From Adiantum capillus-veneris (Eukaryota; Streptophyta; Polypodiopsida; Polypodiales; Pteridaceae), in NCBI GenBank assembly GCA_014529385.2, contig CM043966.1:99806087-99870086 (forward strand): DNA of 64,000 nt, read 5' to 3'. The translations under genes and the position numbers were made by a program. Of this stretch, positions 54,567 through 64,000 are shown one piece after another. The notes beneath the pieces are model-generated. The model was not told where the DNA came from. It made no database searches and saw only the letters and a program-made list of their open reading frames with translations. Position 1 is the first letter of the stretch; each line of letters begins with the position of its first letter.

Positions 54567-57356
54567 ATGCAACAGAATGCTGCACTAATGCAAACAAGTC
54601 AAGGGAGTGCATTGGCAATGCCAATACTCACTTGTAATCATTGTGGCATAGATCATTTGATCACACAGTGTCCTAACAATCCAAACGCGCCGAAAATCAC
54701 ACCATTGAACTTAATAGAGATTGTTGATGGGACACCTCCAACTATAAACATAGCACCAGTGAATGCACTCACACGGTCGATGCTCCAAAAGCAAAATTAC
54801 ATCCTCGAAGAGAGAGATGCTGCATCCATTGGCCGAGCGAGAAAGAAGAAAACACGAAGAAAGAAATCCCTTAATGCTTCTAGCTCAAAACCTAGTTCAA
54901 AGACTAACATAGGGACAGGAGAGGATCCCGTGTATATGAATGACCCTGAGGATGACTCAGATTCGATAGAGACCACGGAGACCAAAACTGTTACTACAAA
55001 GGAAAAAGCCAGTGAGGAGGATCACGAGAGGGAATTACGACGAACACCAAAAGAGTATTCAAAGTTAAACCACCCAGTTGCGAACCCCCAAGATAAGCCA
55101 CGAGAGACAAAAAATGAGGATTGCAAGAGAAAGATTGGAACCTATCCAGACCCAATAGTGAAAATTGAACGAGTCCAACAACTGAGGGGTTTGGTGGAAG
55201 AAACTCAACGAAAATTAGAACCTGAACCCAAACATATCCAGATGTCGGACACAGTGTTTCCCACACAAGTTCAACCTCACAAGAACTACAGGCCGTTAGC
55301 TATACCCAGTATCATTCGGGAAGAGAGTGAGGGTAGGACATCTGAAAGTGGACACACACCTTTCCTACTAGAGAGAATGTTCAATGAGGGAATGCCCGAC
55401 CCCCTTGAGGAAGTGGAGATTCCATCTTCACCATTCTCTTGTCAGGGTCCTACGTCCCACAAGATGCCATTAAATGTTGCCAAGCTGATGGATTTCATGT
55501 CCTCAGAAACATGTACGACTATCATATCTAAGTTATACGGAGATCCAGAATTATTCCTAGCACTGCGAGCGCTTCTCAATGGAGAATTACAGGCCGGATT
55601 ACCACAGTTTGCACATATGAACAAACCTGACTTGGTAATGAATGATGAGGAACATTTAGCACCACCATCTGACCTAGCGGGACATGAATCTGTAATTGAA
55701 GTACCCGTTAACAAGTTGGGGCAATACTTTGAAGGTGATGAATCTAATGCTACTCTACCAATCACTACTAAAGGATTAACTGTAAAGGGGGTCCTTGACG
55801 GTGGTGCGGGAGTCAACATGGTGACAAAGAGTTGTTGGGAGTCTATGGGGAGACCTCACCTTGAATCCACAAGCGTAGTGGTAAAAATGGCTAATGGATC
55901 TATTGTTACGCCTATTGGAATGCTAAAGGATCTCAGAATCAAGGTCTTGGGACACAAGGTAAGGCAGACTTTCATTGTTATGGATTTTTCCAAGCATCCT
56001 ATGTCATTTGAGATGATCTTAGGGTGTCCATTCATGAGGGAAGAAAAAATGGTGCATGACTGGTCCAAAAACCACGTCTACTTACAGTTCGAAGACTCTG
56101 TCATTCGAGTTGATCTTTTAAGTGGTTGAACGCATCCTCTAGGAAATAAATTCATCATTGATAATCGATTAGACACAACAATTCACTCAGCTCCATTACA
56201 GTATTGTTACACATGTAACGAAGACACGGATATTGGGGAGAACTCTCCTTATATGGATATCCTACCCGGAATGGCTGAGTCAGACAATGTCGATTGGGTA
56301 CACCTAGCGGCAACTATAGATACATTGGGAGATAGAGGAACAACCTGGGTAACACCAGATGGGGAAGAGATACCACACATTACACCAGTAAACATGTTAG
56401 GCGTAGCGCATGTAACATCCGATGATAAGAAAGAGGCACACCTATCTGAGAGTGAAACCGATGATTCCTCAAAGGCTTCAGGTCAATACACATCAAAAAC
56501 GGAATCTCAGGGAGAAATGGATTCAGAACCTGAGGAAACATCGAGTGAGCCAAGTATAGAAATTGAACACTCAAGGCCTAGTACGGCCATGTATGGTAAT
56601 TTATATGAGAGTGAAGAAGATACAAGCGAAGACCTATCAGGCGAGTCGAGTTCAAACATTTACCAAAATCAAAACCTTAACAAGAAACAAAGGTCATATA
56701 AGAAACGACGATATCGAGAAAATGTGAGAGCTAGGATAAACAAGGAAAGATCTACTGCAGAATGGCTTAGCTATCTAGGGGCATGTGATGCTCATCGAAA
56801 GCTAGTAGGCAATTGGGGTGAACATCTCCAGAGTGTCATGTGGTGCAGCCCCCGACCCATTGACCTCGCTCAATTGGAGGTTACAGAGCCGAAATTGAGT
56901 CGAACTATAAGAAGACGTCAAAACCGAGAGTTAGCACAACAACAAAAGGAGACAGAACTAAAAGAAAGGTCTCCGTCAGGACAAGAGCCTGCTGACTTAC
57001 ATACGGCTCCTGAACATTTTAAATCTTATACCACGGGGGAGCGAAAGGTTGTGTATGCCAAAGCCCAACGAATACCTACCAATGGAAGCAGTGGAGTCTA
57101 TGATGGTCCAGAGGTAGTTAAAGAGATAGAATTAGCAGAACCAGGTGAGGAGTCTAAACCAATCTTTATTGCTCAAGACCTTACCGAAACTGAAGAGGCT
57201 GTACTTAAGGAGCTCCTCAAGGAATACAAGGATATCTTTGCTTGGACATATCATGACATGAAGGGCGTTCCACCTTCTGTGGTGCAACATACAATTCCCA
57301 TGATCAACATTGCTAAACCCGTCCATCCAGCAACGACCCTATCCAATGAATCCTAA
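54567..57356 (+). pseudogene. Element E Gag end, protease and start of pol
   Basis: Same frame as gag. The fourth zinc knuckle, a Lys-rich linker and the aspartic protease are present, with VLDGGAGVNMVTK (D-G-G as in B) and an altered ILGCPFMR end. TGA 56127 interrupts it. The frame from 56130 to 57356 has APLQYCYTCNEDTD, a charged linker and the lead into RT (GEESKPIFIAQDL, YKDIFAWTYHDMKG). It ends by a frameshift at about 57320. Confidence 0.85.
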
Positions 57357-58482
57357 GTATGCCAAAATTGTACAAGAGGAGATTGAAAAACTTATCCAAT
57401 GTGGATTCATATACCCTATTGACTTAGAATGGGTTTCTCCAATAGTCATTGTGCCAAAAAAGAATGGTAAACTAAGAGTGTGCGTGGACCTCAAGAAAGT
57501 TAATGCAGCTACTAGGAGAGATCATTATCCCTTGCCATATTCAGAACATGTGCTTGAAAGAGTTGCGGGCAAGGAAGCTTATAGCTTTTTAGATGGGTAC
57601 TCTGGTTACAATCAAATCACAATTGCATTAGAGGACCAAGCTAAAACTGCTTTTATCACAGAGTTTGGAGTGTTTGCATTTCGTGTTATGGCTTTTGGCT
57701 TAACAAATGCCCCTGCTACATTCCAACGATTAATAAACACTGCGTTTAAAGAATTTCTAAGGGAGTTTTGTGAAGCTTTCCTAGACGACCTTTGTGTTTA
57801 TTCTTCTTGGGAGAAGCATTTGTTATATCTACGAAAAATATTTGAAAGGTGCAGATTTTATCGCATCTCATTGAACCCTTTCAAATGCCAATTTTGGGTT
57901 AAGCATGGAGTCATTCTAGGGCATATAGTGTCCAAGAACGGGATATCCACAAATGAGAGTAAGATTAAAGCCATTGCCGATTTGCCACCACCTACTAACT
58001 ATAAAGGAGTTCAAAGATTTATGGGCCATGTTGGTTATTATTGAAGGTTTATTTTAAACTTTGCTGAGATAGCGCATCCATTGTACAAGCTTCTTATCGA
58101 GTTTCACTGGATGGAAGAATGTCATCAATCTTATGAGTTATTAAAGAAGGCCCTAATAAGTGCTCCAATCCTGCGAACACCTGATTGGAATGTACCTTTT
58201 CATGTGCATATTGATGCATCAAACTTTGCTATTGGGTGTGTTCTAACTCAACCAGGAGAACATAAATTGGACTACCCTATTAGCTTTGCAAGTCGCCAAT
58301 TAAATGATGCCGAGATAAACTACACTACTACAGAGCGCGAAGGTCTAGCTATGATTTACGCAGTAAAGAAATTTCGCTATTACCTTCTTGCTAACAAGTT
58401 TGTGTTTTATGTTGATCATCAAGCATTGCTATATTTGGTAAACAAGCCGTGTTCCACAGGTCGAATTACACGATGGTTGTAG
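57310..58482 (+). pseudogene. Element E RT and truncated RNase H
   Basis: RT in the shifted frame: IVPKKNGKLRVCVDLKK, FLDGYSGYNQ, MAFGLTNAPATFQRL and the catalytic FLDD (57780-57791). TGA 58042 interrupts it. RNase H follows from 58200 (HVHIDASNFAIGCVL, TTEREGLAMIYAVKKF, VDHQALLYLVNKP) and stops at RITRWL, where a deletion joins it to the distal pol tail. The RNase H end and the integrase are gone, and the second protease and W-x-P-K region present in C are absent. Confidence 0.9.
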
Positions 58483-58697
58483 TGGACCTCCATGAAGCTA
58501 CAAAGGAATCCACACCTTCCAGTATGCAAGAATCACCTGATGAACCACTTCAAGTTCGATCCTGGGAGAGTACCTTACCACCCTTGCAACTCGACGAGGC
58601 ACCTAAGGTAATAGAAAACTACTGGCAAAAATCTTCACCTATAACAACTTGGAACAACTGGTTTCAAAGGGTGATGACATCATTTCAAATGGTATGA
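58483..58697 (+). pseudogene. Element E pol tail after the deletion
   Basis: VVDLHEATKESTPSSMQESP to the stop aligns almost residue for residue with 13479-13690 of B. The junction shares TAGTGGAC with the B sequence and is out of frame with RNase H. Confidence 0.88.
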
Positions 58698-58704
58698 TCT
58701 ACCC

Positions 58705-58718
58705 AAGGAAGGGGGGAG
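58705..58718 (+). promoter_or_regulatory. Internal polypurine tract of E
   Basis: AAGGAAGGGGGGAG, seven bases after the stop, identical to that of B; a TATA-like ATATAAAGCC follows at 58799-58808. Confidence 0.7.
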
Positions 58719-58944
58719 TGTTTGTGGATATCCATTATTCACTTGCTTCCCTCTTAACCTTTCTCCCTGACCTCTTAATCTCCAATCTTCGGGAATGTAT
58801 ATATAAAGCCTTATACTCACAAAAACAAGATAAAAAAGTAAAAGAGCAAGAGCCATAACAAAAAATCATAAAAACAAATTATGCACAAGAACACGACCCT
58901 TGTAATATTTGCACTCTAACCCTCATCTATTTGAGTGTACAGAT

Positions 58945-59367
58945 ATGGCTAGTATGCTAGAGTCATCCACTCCTGCCTTGGGCGAGAGGTACCCTCGTTA
59001 CTTTTCACAAATATTTCACATGGTCTTTCCAGTGCTTGCATGTGAATGGGATTTGATAGGTACCCTAGCATGTGAAAGGAATTTTGAGGAGTTAGAATGG
59101 CTGATACGTCTCTTGATCACGTATGATCCATACTTAGTAGAGAGCGTTTCTCCCATTGCACAAGCCTACCCTTTTGACCAAGATGACTATAGGCGTCTAG
59201 TGACCTTCTTAGTAAACATGGGCACCTATGATGAAGAAGAAAATTTACAGGACTACACGGATGGCACATATGGTCTCATGGATAATGACTTTGTTTATCT
59301 CGACGACGAGGATAGGGGTTTAGCCTTAGGGTTTCCCCCCAACCTCTACAATATCCTATTCCCTTGA
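58945..59367 (+). CDS. Element E small 3' ORF of unknown function
   Basis: 140 codons from ATG 58945 (MASMLESSTPALGERYP). It is acidic, with FFxxIF-like and FEELEWLIRLLITYDP helical parts, and ends GFPPNLYNILFP. It has no membrane segment and no family I recognise. It lies about 140 bases after a TATA-like box and between the internal and terminal PPTs. B lacks it. Unlike the rest of E it has no stop, which may be chance for 420 bases. Confidence 0.45.
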   Translation: MASMLESSTPALGERYPRYFSQIFHMVFPVLACEWDLIGTLACERNFEELEWLIRLLITYDPYLVESVSPIAQAYPFDQDDYRRLVTFLVNMGTYDEEENLQDYTDGTYGLMDNDFVYLDDEDRGLALGFPPNLYNILFP

Positions 59368-60726
59368 CTCTCTAGGGGAGTGCAAATAATTAGGTTAGGG
59401 TTCCTTATGTTTTTTGTTGTGTTCAATAAGTGTTGGTACCTTTTCCCACTAATGTGCCTCCTGGAGGTATTCTTTTTGTTTCCTAGTGTGTACAGGAGCG
59501 TGTTGCTATTGATAGGATTTGGACCTTCATGAAATCTTTATCTCGACTCACTCTTCAAATCAAGCGCGACCATTGACACAAAGAGGTGTTTCTTGTCCAT
59601 TAGCATTGCCCCTTATCTTTTTTGCATCTATGATTGTCTGCTTTGATTGTGATTGGTAGGATAATATCCAACACATTTGGTTAGTAACAAACATTTAATT
59701 CAATGTAATTTTTTGTCATAATCACTTGTCTAGGTTTAAAAATCAACCAGTCCGACTAAGCTAGTTTGACTAAGTTAGGTGTTAGAGATCTTCTCTTAAT
59801 ACCATGGGGAATGCCTTCCTAATAATCAATGGTTACTTAGGTTCTTAATCTGATTTAGGCAGCATTGTGTGAAATGTACTAGGGCTTTCTAGTGGGCTTG
59901 ACCCTATTGACCTTTAGCTTAAGTATTATAAAGGGAGTTTACTAGTGTGATGAGCCTTGGGAGGTGTATCAGTGTTATATGACCCCCCAAAGTTACAAAA
60001 TTAAAATGCTGAAAAAAAAATAAAAAAAAATCAAAGTGCCACAATGTAAAATCTTAAGCTGGAAGAGAAATCTCAGCTTGATTTGGTACTTCACTCACAT
60101 GTATTACCTATGGTACTAGAGCCCTAGAGGTTCCCAGTGTGGGCGCTTTTCCTTGAAAAGCAAAAAACCCAAGGCATACAAAATAAGCACACACATCAAA
60201 ATTGAATCACTGTGAAAAGACTTTGGGGGGTCAAAGCAAAGGTAATCAGTCAGGCGATGATTTCATGAGAAATTCCTTTTATCGTAGCTTAACTACAAGG
60301 TCCTTTAGGTATAGCCTCTAGTCAGCCCTCGAACATGAAATACTTGGCTCTCGCGATTAAACAACTTAATTAACCAGAGAAAATTAAGAAGCTTACCCAT
60401 GGTATTAATAGTCGATCTCTAGTGCCTTTCGACCGTTAAATTAGCGACCCCAAACTTGTTTAATTATTTACCTTTACATCTGTTTATGCATTTGATTACA
60501 TTGCAATTTAATGCTTATTGCTGACAAATTGTTTAAAATTCTGTTACCAATCAATTGTCTGCCTAAAATTGCATATGCTTTTTAATCGCTTATGAGAATG
60601 CAATTACTGTGAAATGTTGTTTGATTTTGCAGTGACAAAAGAAGGCTAAGGACATTCATCTCAAATGCTCTTCCACCTCGACCAACGAGCTTCAACTCAA
60701 TAGCTTCCAAGGACGGAATCTACATC
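59368..60726 (+). other. 3' untranslated region of E
   Basis: 1.36 kb, homologous to 14040-15313 of B, with no gene seen. Confidence 0.75.
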
Positions 60727-60739
60727 AGGAAGGGGGGCA
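60727..60739 (+). promoter_or_regulatory. Terminal polypurine tract of E
   Basis: AGGAAGGGGGGCA, same as B. Confidence 0.88.
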
Positions 60740-61435
<696 letters not shown>

Positions 61436-61440
61436 AATTC

Positions 61441-61629
61441 TACGATCCCACAATCCTAAAGGCACTCAGCAAGTACAACTTACCTCCAAGCTACCTCTAC
61501 ACAGCAAAAGACGACAATCTTAAGCTATGCGGTTCTAGAAAGAAAGTTTCTACTCTAAGAGATCCTAAAGGAAGTTAAAGGATAACTTCACAAGACGCTC
61601 GTGTTTTTCCCTAGTTTAGGTCTCTTCGA
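61441..61629 (-). other. Leader of element Z, first segment
   Basis: Non-coding, between the Z primer site and the E insertion. Confidence 0.7.
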
Positions 61630-61647
61630 TCCCTGGCAACGGCGCCA
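61630..61647 (-). promoter_or_regulatory. Primer-binding site of Z, tRNA-Asp type
   Basis: The minus strand reads TGGCGCCGTTGCCAGGGA, one mismatch to the tRNA-Asp site, two bases inside the LTR. Confidence 0.88.
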
Positions 61648-61649
61648 AA

Positions 61650-62521
61650 TGTGGGACGGGTGTCTAATCTCACGATTAAATTATCATGAGAACCACGATT
61701 AAATTATCAATCCATGGGACGAAGCCGACTCGGCTAGTGCATAGAGGCTACAAGAGGTTGTCAATCTCTCAGAAAACAACAAACAACTTGCATCTAACTC
61801 AAGCTACACTCAAGTGACTGAAATCATCAAAAGTCAATCGCTCATCGGAAAACAAATCACATCCGTTACAGAATCAAATGACATCCAAACGTAACGAAAC
61901 TTCTAGGACAAGTTTATAAAACCTAAGCACACATACTTATGGTCTCAAATCCCACTTAAGGTCAAGTGAAACAAATCATGATTATTAACAGCAACAATGA
62001 AGTTTTGACCTAGTCGTTTTCGATCCAGAATGCATCCAAATGCTTAGCAATGATGTCCCAATACCCCGTCTATGCTTAGTTTTTGATTTTGAAGTGTAAA
62101 TTTCTACTTATGATAAAATTAGCCTGCGGGTCGTCGATGTCAAAAGCTACGAAATATCGTGAAGTTTTTACGTCAATATGTAGAGCTCTTACCTGCGGTT
62201 GCAACGCAACAAACGCGATTACAACGTGGCAACCGAAGAGGGAGTAGGAAGCGCGAGAAGAAGAGAGAAGTGAGCGCCGTTAGCTCACGCTGTGTATTTC
62301 ATTATCCAAAACTTAAAAATAACTTACAAAAATTGGCTTTTATACCTTAGCCAAGGTTTTTGGTGGTCAAAACTAATAATCTGGGAGCCTTAACTAAAGA
62401 TGGGTAATGACAGGTTGATACAATCTAGAAGCTTGTAGCCCCGCTCATCAATTACAAGGTTTATCCAAAAAATAGGATTTATAATATTCCCAATTTATCA
62501 AAATAATAAGTGTTTTTACAA
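61650..62521 (-). repeat. 5' LTR of element Z
   Basis: 872 bp. The minus strand starts TGTAAAAACAC and ends CGTCCCACA. Minus TATA box TATAAAAG (plus 62338-62345). A 16-base direct repeat CACGATTAAATTATCA occurs at 61671 and 61694. The 3' LTR is left of the window. Confidence 0.8.
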
Positions 62522-63590
62522 TGAGAGCTCCAGAAAATGGTATCTGAGTTAGCTTGCAACAAAACAATATGGACAACAATTGATAGATGTAGCAAGCAAG
62601 CGCACTTTATTCCTATAAAAAAGACTATTAAGGCACACCAAATGGCAACTCTCTTCAGACCTGAGATTTTCAAGCACCATGGTTTACCAAAATCCATTGT
62701 ATCAAATAGAGATTCTAGAATGAAAAGGTCTCTTTGAAAATCTAGGTACAAGATTGAATTTCTCTTCAGCCTATCACCCACAAACAGATGCCCAAAGTGA
62801 GATAGCCAATCTTACAATACTTGATCTACTAAAGACTTATGTTACAGAAGTAGATCAATTCTCACAATGGGAAAAGTACTTACCCCTTGTAGAGTATGCG
62901 TACAATAATATTGTCCATACTTCTATAGGAAAAGCACCTTTTGAAATCATAGAGGGAAGACCTAAAAGTCCCTTGCTACTTAAAGTACATGGGAAGATCT
63001 TCACTGCTGATGAGTATAGATGTGACCTACAAGAATCTTTCCAAAAGATTAAGGAGGCTATATGCATTTCTCAACAAAGGCAAAAAGATGTTGCTGACAA
63101 GCACAGAACGGCCTTAACGTTTAAAGAAAATGATTGGGTCTTACTTAAGTTTCCCAAGGCTTGATTGAGGTAAACGACGGGCAAAAATCCTAGGGGCCAT
63201 CAAAAGTATTATGCTAAACTAGCAAAAAGATACTATGGTCCTTTTCAAAATTTGAAGCCAATCAATGAGATGGCTTATCAACTCAATTTGCCCAACCATT
63301 GGCTCATATACAATGCCTTTCATGTGAGCCTACGTAAGCCCTACAAAGGAGAGCAACCAAGTGAACCAGTTATTGGAGACCCTCCCAAAATCAAAGACCA
63401 AGAAGAGGTGCTACAACCCGAAGCTATCCTTCGACATGAAGACAATGTACTACCACATAGTAAGATTATCCGACGGTATCTTATTAAGTTCGAAAATTAT
63501 CCTTTTGAAGATGCTAGATGGATGCAAGGAATACAGCCTAAGGATAGTATGAACCTTGTGAATGCTTACAATGCTACATTAGAGTAAGCA
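62522..63590 (+). pseudogene. Chromovirus integrase fragment with chromodomain-like tail
   Basis: Plus-strand frames 62537-62737, 62754-63164 and 63252-63587. Integrase core: TTIDRCSKQAHFIPIKKT (first Asp), VSNRDSR (second Asp), then after a frameshift AYHPQTDAQSEIANL (Glu). The C-terminal part has DWVLLKFPKA and LPNHWLIYNAFHVSLRKP, and the end (YLIKFENYPFEDARWMQG) resembles the chromodomain of plant chromoviruses. A stop and frame changes show decay. It begins abruptly at the Z LTR, so Z probably inserted into this element. Confidence 0.85.
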
Positions 63591-64000
63591 AATGTACATG
63601 TTTCTTTTAAATGATCAATGTTTTTTTCTTATAAGACCAGTTCTCTTTTTAATGTGCACAAATTTAAGTAGTATGCATGCTTAGAATCATGTTTGTGATG
63701 ACCACGTCTCTCAAACACCAAGTAGAATTTGTCAATCTACTTGGGAGAATCAAATGGACTAAAGACCAGACATGCTTGCGGCAGCTACTGCTACAGATGG
63801 ATGTGCAGCGTCCCTGCAAAATACCTCAAATAGCATGATAGAAACTATAAAACATGGCAAATATACATACCCGACGAATCATGTTAGCATATAATCAAAT
63901 TGTACATAAATAGAGAGAGATAGAGAGTAGGAAAGAGCGAGATAGCACGTGCAGGTGCACCTTCTAGAGCCGAGTGCAACACTGACACGACAAGAGAGAA
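63591..64000. other. Right end, no gene
   Basis: Non-coding, probably the 3' part of the chromovirus. CCAAGTAGA (63718-63726) and TCTACTTGG (63736-63744) form a 9 bp inverted repeat. No LTR boundary can be set. Confidence 0.5.

Noticed and set aside
58483-58697. Independent small gene at the end of E
   Set aside because: It aligns with the last 70 codons of the B ORF and is the pol tail left by a deletion.

Overview
This window is plant nuclear repeat DNA: a stack of nested LTR retrotransposons with no intact host gene. Evidence for a land plant: several elements carry a primer-binding site matching the 3' end of plant tRNA-Asp (TGGCGCCGTTGCCGGGGA), the reverse transcriptases carry FLDGxSGYNQ as in the non-chromovirus Ty3/gypsy (Ogre/Tat/Athila-like) group, and a plant-style DBP2/p68 DEAD-box helicase fragment is present. 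The depth of nesting and a 19 kb element suggest a very large genome. I cannot tell fern, lycophyte or seed plant from the sequence alone.

Layout. I name the elements by letter. Element Z (minus strand) is the outer shell. Its 5' LTR is at 61650-62521 and its PBS at 61630-61647. Its leader and gag run leftward in pieces (61629-61441, 50077-49275, 30077-25592), and its protease region is at 1425-577; its 3' end lies left of the window. Z is interrupted by element A (minus, 1431-25586, TSD ATCAT), a solo LTR (26876-27717, TSD GGTTC), element C (plus, 30083-49269, TSD GTTGA), element E (plus, 50083-61435, TSD agttc/aattc) and the LTR end of element K (1-576, minus, tRNA-iMet PBS). Element A is itself interrupted by element B (plus, 6852-15958, TSD GACAC) and element D (minus, 16684-23934). 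Right of Z lies the 3' part of a chromovirus integrase with a chromodomain-like tail (62522-63590).

How the parts work. C is a 19.2 kb Ty3/gypsy element with long gag (1164 codons), protease and pol (1586 codons) frames. Its pol is unusual: it has two tandem H2C2 integrase zinc-binding modules and a second aspartic-protease domain after the integrase, followed by W-x-P-K repeats. About 6 kb between pol and the 3' LTR holds a broken coiled-coil ORF. B and E are one family, each with a different large deletion: B lost RT-RNaseH-integrase, while E lost the end of RNaseH, the integrase and probably what follows. A holds a gag remnant plus a captured, decayed DEAD-box RNA helicase fragment. D is a different Ty3 lineage, probably primed by tRNA-Trp, with its RT core deleted.

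The most striking unexplained signals are arrays of 22-32 bp palindromes centred on CGCG, one sequence type per family, in the leaders of A, C and Z and again downstream of pol in C. Next are internal polypurine tracts just after pol in B, C and E, followed by a TATA-like box and, in C and E, an extra ORF.
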